Source of the DNA: Paractinoplanes pyxinae
GTDB lineage: Bacteria > Actinomycetota > Actinomycetes > Mycobacteriales > Micromonosporaceae
DNA: 64,000 nt
Assembly: GCF_026626335.1 (NCBI RefSeq)
Contig: NZ_JAPNTZ010000003.1
Location: 372,001 to 436,000, forward strand
Reading direction: 5' to 3'
The position numbers and the translations under genes were made by a program. The notes beneath the pieces are model-generated. The model was not told where the DNA came from. It saw only the letters and a program-made list of their open reading frames with translations, and ran no database searches. Below are positions 41,552-50,069 of the stretch, piece by piece; position 1 is the first letter of the stretch, and each line of letters starts with the position of its first letter.

Positions 41552-43732
41552 ATGGCAACGTTGCTGCATCGTCTCGGCCTCGGGGCCGTACGCCACAAGG
41601 CGCTGGTCATGGTGGCCTGGCTGGTGGCCGTGATCGCCCTCGGGGCCGGCGCCGCCACCCTCTCGGGCACGATGGTCAACTCCTTCTCCATCCCGGGGCA
41701 GGAGTCGACCAAGGCCCTCGACCTGATGGACCAGCGCTTCGGCGCCGCCTCGTCCGGCGCCACGGCCCAGGTCGTCATGGAGGCGCCGGGCACCGGCAAG
41801 ATCACCGACCAGGCCAGTGCGGCCCAGGTCGCGGCCGTGGTGGCCAAGCTGAAGACGCTGCCGGGGGTGGTCTCGGCCAGCAACCCGCTCGATCCGCAGG
41901 CGCCCACTGTCTCGCAGGATCAGCGGGCGGCGTACAGCACAGTCACGTACGGCGTGCAGGCCTCGGAGATCACCGCCGAGGAGCGCGAGGCGCTGACCGC
42001 GGTGGTCGACGAGTCCCGCTCGGCCAACCTGATCATCGAGGCGCGCGGCGAGGCGACCCAGGAGTCGGGGGCCGACATCGGCGGCGCCGGTGAGATCCTC
42101 GGTGTGGTCGTGGCCCTGGTGGTGCTGGCCATCACGTACGGGTCGCTGGTGCTGGCCGGCATGAACCTGCTGACCGCCCTGGCCGGCGTGGCCATCGGCG
42201 CGCTCGGCATCACCACGCTGAGCGGCTTCACCGAGCTGCAGTCGACCACCCCGATCCTGGCCGTGATGCTCGGCCTGGCCGTCGGCATCGACTACGCGCT
42301 GTTCATCGTCACCCGCTTCCGGCAAGAGCTGCGCCGCGGCCTGCCCGTGCCCGAGGCGGTCGCGCTCGCGGTCGGCACCGCCGGCTCGGCTGTCGTCACC
42401 GCCGGCCTGACCGTGGTGATCGCCCTGGGCGGCCTGTCCGTGGCCGGCATCCCGTTCCTCACCGAGATGGGCCTGGCCGCCGCCGCGACGATCGTCTTCG
42501 CCGTGCTCGTGGCGATCACCCTGGTGCCCGCCTTCCTGGGCGCGATCGGCCTGCGGGCGCTGCCGAAGAAGGAGCGCGGCAACCCGGTCGAGAGCCCGAA
42601 GAAGGACCGGGGCTTCTACCGCGGCTGGGCGCACATGGTCACCCACCAGCGGGTGCTCAGCCTGATCGTCGCGGTGGCGGCGCTGGCCGTGATCGCCATC
42701 CCGTTCTTCTCGATGCAGACCACACTCATCCAGCGGGCGGCCGAGGGCAGCACGCAGGAGAAGGCCGACGCGATCATCAGCGAGCGCTTCGGCCCCGGCT
42801 TCGCCGGACCCCTGCTGGTCCTGGTCGACGGTTCCGGTTCCCCGGCGTACGCGGCCACGGTGCGCGAGAAGATCGCCGGGCTCCAGGACGTCGCGTTCGT
42901 CGCCGAACCCCAGGTCAACGAGGCGCAGAACGCGGCCCTGATCACGATCATCCCGGGCTCCGGCCCGGAGGACCAGGCCACGCTCGACCTGGTCCACGCC
43001 ATCCGCGACGACGTCGCCGACGGGCCGAACGCGCAGGTCTACGTGACCGGGCAGACGGCCGTCAGCATCGACGTCTCGGAAAAGCTCGACCAGGCGCTGC
43101 CGATCTACCTGATCCTCGTCGTCGGCCTCGCCTTTGTGCTGCTGGTGCTGGTCTTCCGGTCGCTGCTCGTGCCGGTGGTGGGCGTGGTCGGCTTCCTGCT
43201 CACGATCGGCGCGGCGCTGGGCGCCACCACCGCGGTCTTCCAGTGGGGCTGGCTCTCCGACCTGGTCAACGCGCAGACGACGGGCCCGCTGCTCAGCCTG
43301 GCCCCGATCATCATCGTCGGCATCCTGTTCGGCCTGGCCATGGACTACCAGGTGTTCCTGGTGTCGCGGATGCACGAGGCCCACGCCCACGGCGCCCGGC
43401 CCATCGACGCGGTGGTCACCGGCTTCAAGCAGGCCGCTCCCGTGGTAGTGGCGGCGGCGACGATCATGTTCTCGGTCTTCGCCGGCTTCGTCCCCGAGGG
43501 CAACGACACGATCAAGCCGATCGCGTTCGCCCTGGCCATTGGCATCCTCTTCGACGCCATCGTGGTCCGCATGATCATCGTCCCGGCGGCGATAGCCCTG
43601 CTCGGCCGCTCCGCCTGGTGGCTGCCGCGCTGGCTGTCCTGGCTCCCGGTCGTCGACGTCGAGGGCGTAGCTCTCGAGCGGCAAGCCCCCGAGCAGCCCC
43701 GCGACGTCGAAGAGCACGCGCACGCCGCCTGA
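41552..43732 (+). CDS. MMPL-family RND exporter
   Basis: A 726-residue exporter with the MMPL architecture: first helix ALVMVAWLVAVIALGAGAATL, an extracellular domain, a helix block with ILAVMLGLAVGIDYALFIVTRFRQE, a second extracellular domain from about 385, and a second block with IIVGILFGLAMDYQVFLVSRMHEA. Both GxxxDY proton-relay motifs are intact. I chose ATG 41552, just after the tetR stop; the frame stays open upstream only as a shadow of tetR. It is more distant from the other MMPL gene here than a tandem copy would be. Regulated by the upstream TetR, by inference. Confidence 0.92.
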   Translation: MATLLHRLGLGAVRHKALVMVAWLVAVIALGAGAATLSGTMVNSFSIPGQESTKALDLMDQRFGAASSGATAQVVMEAPGTGKITDQASAAQVAAVVAKLKTLPGVVSASNPLDPQAPTVSQDQRAAYSTVTYGVQASEITAEEREALTAVVDESRSANLIIEARGEATQESGADIGGAGEILGVVVALVVLAITYGSLVLAGMNLLTALAGVAIGALGITTLSGFTELQSTTPILAVMLGLAVGIDYALFIVTRFRQELRRGLPVPEAVALAVGTAGSAVVTAGLTVVIALGGLSVAGIPFLTEMGLAAAATIVFAVLVAITLVPAFLGAIGLRALPKKERGNPVESPKKDRGFYRGWAHMVTHQRVLSLIVAVAALAVIAIPFFSMQTTLIQRAAEGSTQEKADAIISERFGPGFAGPLLVLVDGSGSPAYAATVREKIAGLQDVAFVAEPQVNEAQNAALITIIPGSGPEDQATLDLVHAIRDDVADGPNAQVYVTGQTAVSIDVSEKLDQALPIYLILVVGLAFVLLVLVFRSLLVPVVGVVGFLLTIGAALGATTAVFQWGWLSDLVNAQTTGPLLSLAPIIIVGILFGLAMDYQVFLVSRMHEAHAHGARPIDAVVTGFKQAAPVVVAAATIMFSVFAGFVPEGNDTIKPIAFALAIGILFDAIVVRMIIVPAAIALLGRSAWWLPRWLSWLPVVDVEGVALERQAPEQPRDVEEHAHAA

Positions 43733-43742
43733 GTGGGAACAG

Positions 43743-43795
43743 CCGCCGCCCAGGTCTGCCGTCCGGTTATTTCCGGGAGCAGACCTGGGCGGCGG
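43743..43795 (+). terminator. 17-bp perfect hairpin after the MMPL gene
   Basis: CCGCCGCCCAGGTCTGC (43743-43759) is the exact reverse complement of 43779-43795. The 19-base loop contains a second small stem, CCGG-TTATTT-CCGG. It starts 10 bases after the stop. The nested design resembles the long hairpin after ftsH. Confidence 0.85.
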
Positions 43796-44409
43796 TCTGC
43801 GGTGCCCTGTGGCCGGAAGCCAGCGTGCCGATGGCGAATCGGGCGGTGCATGCGACAGGGCAGCCCTCGGCTGTCAGGGCGCCGGCCGGGGGTGAGGGGC
43901 GGCCCGGTTCCGTAACCGGCCGGCCAGACCTGCCGCTGGTCGCGTCGGGGTTCCGTCGTGCTGGGAGTCGAGCGCGACCCGCCTTCGAGAAGATGGAAAG
44001 GACCGCCGGGCCAGCGATTGCCCGGCCAGAGCCCACCCTCCCTGGGGGAAGCCCCCGCAACCATTGTCGCGGAAATCGGCGGTCTCGGCGTCTGCTGCAC
44101 GTCCGCTCTGTGGACGAGCTCCAATTGTGGATAACGGCGGTCGTCGGGGCCGGGCCGATGACCTGTCGGCGGCTTTCGCCGCGGCGCCGGTCTCCATCAC
44201 GAACGAAAGCTGAGCGCCTGACGAACCGATCGTGTGCCGGGGAGGTTCGCGACGCCTCACCGGCACCGTGACGGCGGGCGTCAAACCGGCGCGCCACCGG
44301 GTCCGCGGCCGCGGCCCTAAACGCCTGCGAGACCGTTATGCCGTAAATATCCTGAAGCACGTAGCCGAATCCCCAGCGTAACGGGCGTCCGTCTTGCTGA
44401 AATTGAGGC
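43796..44409. other. 614-bp gene-free stretch with two DnaA-box-like sites
   Basis: No frame resembles a protein family; the longest, on the minus strand, is Arg-rich and has no domain. The last 150 bases are less GC-rich and should hold the promoter of the large helicase gene. TTATCCACA, the consensus DnaA box, occurs on the minus strand at 44126-44134, and TCGTCCACA (one mismatch to TTGTCCACA) at 44109-44117. Confidence 0.5.
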
Positions 44410-47400
44410 ATGTGGCCGGATCATGAAGCGGATTCAAGCGAGCTCCCCGGTGCCGACGTGCGGTCGGCCCTGGAGAGCTGGCGTTCCGGCCTGGTCGATC
44501 TGACCGGCACGAACCCCCTGCTGAACTTCGCCCGTGCGTCGTCCGGGTCGATCGAGATCACCGGGCCGTCGCCCAAGGCGATCGTCAAGGTGCTGCAGGA
44601 GGGCGGCGGGTACGCCTTCCATGACGAGGGCGAGGCGACGGCCCACGTCCTGCGCACCGAGCTGCCCGAGGAGCAGTTGGGCGCTCTGCTGCACCACTTC
44701 TGGCGGCGCAGCCGGCTGGAACTGCTCGACCGGGGCGTCTCGCCGCTCTACCTCGGCGTTGGCATGTTGCACTGGTCGGACGACGACGGAACCCCGTACG
44801 AGAGCCCGATTCTGCTCGTCCCGGTGCAGATCGAGGCGGCCGGCCCGCGGCTGGTGGCCCGGCCCGAGGACCCGATCGTCAACCCGGCGCTGGTCGTGCG
44901 GATGGGCGAGCTCGACATCGACATCCCGGAGATCAACTCGCTGGCCGAGCTTGACGTCACCGTGCTCTGGGCCAAGATTGACGTGGCCATCGGGGAGCGG
45001 CGCGGCTGGTACGCCGACGAGACGGTCACGTTGAGCTGTCTCAGCGTGCACCGCGAGGCGATGTACTACGACCTCTACGAGAACGAGCCGCACATCGTCG
45101 AGCACCCGGTCGTGCGGGCGCTGGCCACCCGCGACGCCGACCGTGCCTTCGCCTTCGAGCCGACCCCGCCCGAGCGGATCGACGTGGTCGCGCCGCCCGA
45201 GGACGTGCCGCTGATCCTGGACGCCGACGCCACGCAGCGGGTGGCCATCGCGGCGGCGGTGGCCGGGCGCAGCTTCGTGCTCGACGGGCCGCCCGGCACC
45301 GGCAAGTCGCAGACGATCGCCAACATGGTGGGCGGGCTGATGCACGCGGGCAAGCGGGTGCTCGTCGTCTCGGAGAAGGCGGCCGCGCTCGACACCGTGC
45401 AGCGGCGGCTGACCGAGGCCGGGCTCGGCAACTACCTGCTCGCCCTGCACAGCGACCTGGTCGGGCGGCGCGAGGTGGCCGGCGCGCTGGCCTCGGCGCT
45501 GGACACCGACCCGGTGCCGCTGGCCACGATGGATCCGATCGACCGGCGTGCGGCCCGGGAGAGGCGTGAGACCCTCACCGCGTACGCGGAAGCCTTGAAC
45601 CGGGTCCGGCAGCCGCTCGGCCGCAGTTTGTTCGAGGTGCTGGGCCTGTGCGCGCGGCTGCTCGACGTGCCCGCGGCCCCGGTCGCCTCCATCTCGCCGC
45701 AGGAGCTCACCGGCGACGCGCTCTACCGGTTGCGCGACGCGGTGGCCCGGCTCGGGCGTGTGCGCAGTGAGACGTACGTATGGAAACACGCGATCGACCG
45801 CGAGCCGCTCGACGCTCGCCTGCGGCAGGCCATGACCGCGCTGGGCAAACTGGCCGAGACGGTCATCGCCAACTCGACCTTGGCCGACGCCTTCGACCTG
45901 CACGAGCCGTCCGGCGCGGCCAAGCTGGCCGCCCTCTCGGCCCACGCGGGCAAGCGGCCGCCGAAGGTTGAGGAGGACTGGATGACCGTCGACAGCATCC
46001 AGCCGGTGCAGAAGGCGGCGGCCGACCTCACCCGCCACCTGGCCGCGCTGCGCTACGGCGGCATCCCGTGGGCCGAGCTGCCCTCGGCCGACGACCTCTC
46101 GGCCGTGCCCGACTTGTCGCACCTGGTGCCCGAGGCCATCGACCTGGCCCCGCTGAACGCCGCCCAGGCCGACCACCTGGCCAACAAGTTCGCCGAGGAG
46201 GCCGACCGCCTCGAGAGCCGGCAGGAGAGCCTGGACCGGGTGACCGCCCGCCTCGGGCTGCCCAACGTGGTCACGTTCGCCGACTCGGCCCGGGTCATCG
46301 CCGTCGCCGACCTGATCAACCGCGAGCACAAGCCCGAGCCGGCCTGGTTCGAGACCGGCGGCATGCCGGCGGCGCACGCTGCGGTCCGCGCACTGCGTCT
46401 CGCCATTGACCGCGTACGCGAGACCGAGACGCAAGCTCGCCGGCACTTCGACGAGGCGGTGCTCGAGGAGCCGATCACCGAGGTGGCCGACCGCCTCACC
46501 CGCAACCGGGGCCCGCGCAAGCTGCTGCGCCCCTACCGGCGCGACAAGCAGAAGGCGGTCGAGGCGGCCCTGCCCGACGTGAAGCCGGCCCAGGCCATCG
46601 CCAATGTCGAGGACGCGGCCGCCTGGAAGCAGGCCGTCGAGGACCTGAAGGAGGCCGAGGCCGAGTACGCCGAGCAGCTGGGCCGGCACTGGAACGGCCT
46701 GGACACCGACTTCCACGCCATCCAGGAGGCGATGCACACGGCCGACGAGGTGATCCGCGAGGTGCCGGCCGAGGCGCTGCCCGCGGTCACCGTGCACGTC
46801 TGCGCGCCTCGGCCCAACAGCGCCCTGCTGCGCATCGTCACCGAGGCCCGCGACGAGTTCACCCGCTTCCGCACCACGCTGCGCCCGGCCCCGGCCCGCG
46901 CACCCCGGCCCGAGCTGGGGGAGGGGGCCATCGCCGACGCGGTCACCTGGCTGCGCGCGCACATCGCCCCGCTGCACGCGGCGGCCGAGATGATCCGGTC
47001 GTACAGCGCGCCCACCGGCCGCGACCTCACGCTGGCCGAGACCAAGGAGATCGCCGAGCAGCGCCGGGCGGCCACCGACGCCGAGGAGGCGATCTGGGCC
47101 GAGGCCGCCGCCCACGCGGCCGTGCTGGGCTCGGTCTACCGGGGCGCCAAGACCGACGACGAGGCGATGAACGAGGTCGTCGCGTGGACGGTGCACGCCC
47201 GGCGGCTGACCACCGGCGAGGATGCGCCGATGACGACCGAGCAGGCCCACGCGCTGATGGTGGCTCAGCCCACCGAGGGGCTCGGGGCGACGGTGGCCGG
47301 CTGGGAGACCGCGCGGGCGCAGGTGCTGGACGCGTTCGGCCCGGAGCGGCACGGCGAGCTGACCGAGCGGCTGGGCGATTACGACAACGCCCGCGACCTG

Positions 47401-49188
47401 CTGGTCGAGCTGCTGCACGACCCGGAGGGCCAGCACGAGTGGTTCCGGCACGAGGACGCCCGCCGGGTGCTGGTCGAGCACGGCCTGGACGACGCGCTGG
47501 AGTTCTGCGCCGACGAGGAGATCCCGATCGAGCAGGTGTGGCCGGTGCTCGAACGGGCCCTGCTGCGCGGGTGGGCCGACGCGGTCATCCGGGACGACCC
47601 GGGCCTGCAGCCGACGTCGGCCGAGGATCGTACGCACCTGGTCGACGTCTACCGCCTGCTCGACCGCGAGCTCAACGGGGCTGCGCTGGCCGACATCGTG
47701 TACGCCGTGGAGGCGCGGCGACCGTCGGCCTCCGCCGCGGGCGAGCCCGGCGTGATCCGGCGCGAGGGGAACAAGCAGTCCGGCCACCTGCCCGTACAGG
47801 AACTGCTGGCGCAGGCCCGGCACGCGGCCCAGGGCCTCAAGCCCTGCTTCCTGATGTCGCCGCTGGCGGTGAGCCGCTACCTGCCGCCCGAGATGGAGTT
47901 CGACACGGTCGTCTTCGACGAGGCGTCCCAGGTGACCACGGCCGACGCGATCAACTGCATCTACCGCGGCGACGCGCTGGTGGTGGTGGGCGACGACCGG
48001 CAGCTACCGCCGACCTCGTTCTACGACCGGGTCGAGGACGACGTCGTCGACTTCCCGTCCATCCTCGACCTGGCCCGCGAGACGTTCCCGATCCTGCACC
48101 TGGGCTGGCACCACCGCAGCCGGCACGAGGCGTTGTTCGCGTTCGCCGACCTCGCCTACTACCACGGCCGGCTGGTCGGGCTGACCCGCAGCTATCCCCA
48201 GGAGCCCGACCACGGCGTCGAGATGTTCCTGGTCGACGGCGTGTACCGGCGCCAGACGACGTCGGACAACCCGATCGAGGCGGACGCGGTGGCCGAGCGC
48301 GTGCTGCACCACTACGCCACCCGGCCCGGCCAGACGCTGGGCGTGGTCACGCTCTCGGTGGCGCAGGCCGACGCGGTCGACGAGGCGGTGCGCCGGGCCA
48401 TGGCCGAGCGCCCCGATCTGGAACATCACCTGGACGACCCGGACCGGCTGACCGGCTTCTTCTGCAAGAGCCTGGAGGCCGTTCAGGGCGACGTGCGCGA
48501 CGTGATCATTCTGTCGATCGGTTACGGCTATGACGAGAACGACAAGATCAGCACCAACTTCGGGTCGCTCAACCGGCCGCAGGGCTGGCGCCGGCTCAAC
48601 GTCGCCATCACCCGGGCCTGCCAGCGCGTCGAGGTGGTCTCGTCGATCCGGTCCGGCGACGTGCCCGACATGGGCAACGAGTCCGTCCGTCATCTCAAGG
48701 CCTATTTGGAGTACGCCGAGAGGGCCGCAGCCACGCTCGGCCGCGACGGGAGCGACCGCGACGGCGTTCTGCCGTTCGAGGAAGCCGTTCTCACCAGCCT
48801 GGAGTCCTGGGGTTATTCCGTACGCCGGAGGGTGGGCGCCGCCGGGCACTGGATCGACCTCGCCGTGCTGCACCCGGACCAGGACAACGACGTGTTCGCC
48901 ATCGGCATCGAGTTCGACGGCCCCGAGTACCAGGCGATCCCGTCCACCCGCGACCGGGACCGTCTGCGCGACGAGGAGCTGCGCGCGCTGGGCTGGCACA
49001 TGCACCGGATCTGGTCGGTGGCCTGGTATCAGAACCCGGCCGAGGAGCAGAACCGGCTGCGGGCGGCGATCGACCGGGCCCTGGCCGACCCGGTGGGCGT
49101 CGACCAGCTGGGCATGCCGGAGTGGCCGCCGTACCGGGCGATCTCGGGCGAACTGCTGCCGCCGGAGTCGAGCGACACTATCGGGTGA
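44410..49188 (+). CDS. DUF4011-superfamily 1 helicase-Vsr-like nuclease (Hhe-like defence candidate)
   Basis: A 1592-residue multidomain protein. The N-terminal DUF4011 domain begins LESWRSGLVDLTGTNPLLNFA (about 22-42). The helicase has Walker A GPPGTGKS (about 294-301), SEKAAALDTVQRRL (motif Ia), a long helical insert from about 400 to 1140, Walker B VVFDEASQ (about 1170), VVVGDDRQLPPTSFY (motif III) and LNVAITRACQRVEVV (motif VI). The C-terminus is a Vsr/MTES_1575-type nuclease: HWIDLAVLHP (about 1480), GIEFDGPEY (about 1500), RDRDRLRDEELRALGW. The order DUF4011-helicase-Vsr matches, from memory, the single-gene phage-defence candidate called Hhe. All motifs look intact. It stands alone; target and trigger are unknown. 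Confidence 0.87.
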   Translation: MWPDHEADSSELPGADVRSALESWRSGLVDLTGTNPLLNFARASSGSIEITGPSPKAIVKVLQEGGGYAFHDEGEATAHVLRTELPEEQLGALLHHFWRRSRLELLDRGVSPLYLGVGMLHWSDDDGTPYESPILLVPVQIEAAGPRLVARPEDPIVNPALVVRMGELDIDIPEINSLAELDVTVLWAKIDVAIGERRGWYADETVTLSCLSVHREAMYYDLYENEPHIVEHPVVRALATRDADRAFAFEPTPPERIDVVAPPEDVPLILDADATQRVAIAAAVAGRSFVLDGPPGTGKSQTIANMVGGLMHAGKRVLVVSEKAAALDTVQRRLTEAGLGNYLLALHSDLVGRREVAGALASALDTDPVPLATMDPIDRRAARERRETLTAYAEALNRVRQPLGRSLFEVLGLCARLLDVPAAPVASISPQELTGDALYRLRDAVARLGRVRSETYVWKHAIDREPLDARLRQAMTALGKLAETVIANSTLADAFDLHEPSGAAKLAALSAHAGKRPPKVEEDWMTVDSIQPVQKAAADLTRHLAALRYGGIPWAELPSADDLSAVPDLSHLVPEAIDLAPLNAAQADHLANKFAEEADRLESRQESLDRVTARLGLPNVVTFADSARVIAVADLINREHKPEPAWFETGGMPAAHAAVRALRLAIDRVRETETQARRHFDEAVLEEPITEVADRLTRNRGPRKLLRPYRRDKQKAVEAALPDVKPAQAIANVEDAAAWKQAVEDLKEAEAEYAEQLGRHWNGLDTDFHAIQEAMHTADEVIREVPAEALPAVTVHVCAPRPNSALLRIVTEARDEFTRFRTTLRPAPARAPRPELGEGAIADAVTWLRAHIAPLHAAAEMIRSYSAPTGRDLTLAETKEIAEQRRAATDAEEAIWAEAAAHAAVLGSVYRGAKTDDEAMNEVVAWTVHARRLTTGEDAPMTTEQAHALMVAQPTEGLGATVAGWETARAQVLDAFGPERHGELTERLGDYDNARDLLVELLHDPEGQHEWFRHEDARRVLVEHGLDDALEFCADEEIPIEQVWPVLERALLRGWADAVIRDDPGLQPTSAEDRTHLVDVYRLLDRELNGAALADIVYAVEARRPSASAAGEPGVIRREGNKQSGHLPVQELLAQARHAAQGLKPCFLMSPLAVSRYLPPEMEFDTVVFDEASQVTTADAINCIYRGDALVVVGDDRQLPPTSFYDRVEDDVVDFPSILDLARETFPILHLGWHHRSRHEALFAFADLAYYHGRLVGLTRSYPQEPDHGVEMFLVDGVYRRQTTSDNPIEADAVAERVLHHYATRPGQTLGVVTLSVAQADAVDEAVRRAMAERPDLEHHLDDPDRLTGFFCKSLEAVQGDVRDVIILSIGYGYDENDKISTNFGSLNRPQGWRRLNVAITRACQRVEVVSSIRSGDVPDMGNESVRHLKAYLEYAERAAATLGRDGSDRDGVLPFEEAVLTSLESWGYSVRRRVGAAGHWIDLAVLHPDQDNDVFAIGIEFDGPEYQAIPSTRDRDRLRDEELRALGWHMHRIWSVAWYQNPAEEQNRLRAAIDRALADPVGVDQLGMPEWPPYRAISGELLPPESSDTIG

Positions 49189-49240
49189 AACGCCGATATT
49201 CGCGCATGGTGATCTGTTCGGCGGGTAGCCGTGGCCGCTT

Positions 49241-50065
49241 ATGGACACTGTTCGTTGGCCGAGCATGGGATCGCGCCATACGTTGGTCCGCCCCGGTGAC
49301 CGCGACGACGCCGCGGGCGTGGTCGTGACGGCGGACGCCGACACCGCCGTCACGGTCGTCACCGTGCGCGGCATCTGGGGAAACGCGCTGCGCAGTGACG
49401 CGTTCGTGGCGGTGCGCAAGGTGCTCGGCGAGCATCCGGCCGCGCTGATCCTCGACCTCTGCGACTGCCAGGACCGGCACGCCGCCGGCGCCTCGACCTG
49501 GCTGACCGTCTCGCGCGTGGCCGCCGCCATGCAGCCGCCGGTCCGGGTGGCGGCCTGCCTGTCCCCGCGCACCGCGCTCAACGGGCGGCTCGTGCGCATG
49601 GGTGGGTCGTACTTCCTGCCGGTCTTCGGTGACCGGGCGGGCGCCGAGGCCGCCGTGGCCGCGGGCGGGCCCGTCACCGATCGCCTGCGGCTCAGCCTGC
49701 CGCCCCATCCGGACGCGCCGGCTCTGGCCCGCAATCTGGTCACCGACGCGTGCGGCGCGTGGGGGCTGCCCGAAGTTCTTTATCCGGCCCGCCTGGTCAT
49801 GAGCGAGCTGGCCAGCAACGCTGTCGAGCACGCCCGCACGCCGATCGCGGTGATCGTGACGCGCCGCAGCGCCGCCCTGCACCTGATGGTGTGCGACGGC
49901 GATCCGCGCATGCCGGTGATGATCGACCAGACGGACGAGCCGCCGAGCAGCCTGTGGGACACCCGCGGCCAGGGATTGCGGATCGTTCAGGCCGCGTCGG
50001 CGGCGTGGGGCGCGTTGCCGACCCGCGAGGGCAAGATGGTCTGGGCGACCGTCTGCCCCCGCTGA
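49241..50065 (+). CDS. STAS domain fused to a HATPase_c anti-sigma kinase-like domain
   Basis: A 274-residue fusion. Residues 30-125 are STAS-like (TAVTVVTVRGIWGNALRSDAF, then ALILDLCDCQDRHAAGAST, without the usual DSS serine). Residues 145-270 are an RsbW-type ATPase domain: LVTDACGAWGLPE, LVMSELASNAVEHARTP (N-box with Asn) and the degenerate G-box DTRGQGLRIVQAASAAWG. The fusion puts antagonist and kinase modules in one chain. ATG 49241 lies 52 bases after the helicase gene. A partner-switching role is likely; the partner sigma is not identified. Confidence 0.83.
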   Translation: MDTVRWPSMGSRHTLVRPGDRDDAAGVVVTADADTAVTVVTVRGIWGNALRSDAFVAVRKVLGEHPAALILDLCDCQDRHAAGASTWLTVSRVAAAMQPPVRVAACLSPRTALNGRLVRMGGSYFLPVFGDRAGAEAAVAAGGPVTDRLRLSLPPHPDAPALARNLVTDACGAWGLPEVLYPARLVMSELASNAVEHARTPIAVIVTRRSAALHLMVCDGDPRMPVMIDQTDEPPSSLWDTRGQGLRIVQAASAAWGALPTREGKMVWATVCPR

Positions 50066-50069
50066 GTCG

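Noticed and set aside
43767..44411. Minus-strand frame of 214 codons between the MMPL and helicase genes
   Set aside because: Arg-rich without domains, no ribosome site, and it starts inside a terminator hairpin region at its far end.
44434..47823. Open minus-strand frame of 1129 codons opposite the helicase-nuclease gene
   Set aside because: It is the mirror of a strongly biased real gene. Its product is Val/Arg/Gly/Gln-rich without domains, and the plus strand has all helicase and nuclease motifs.
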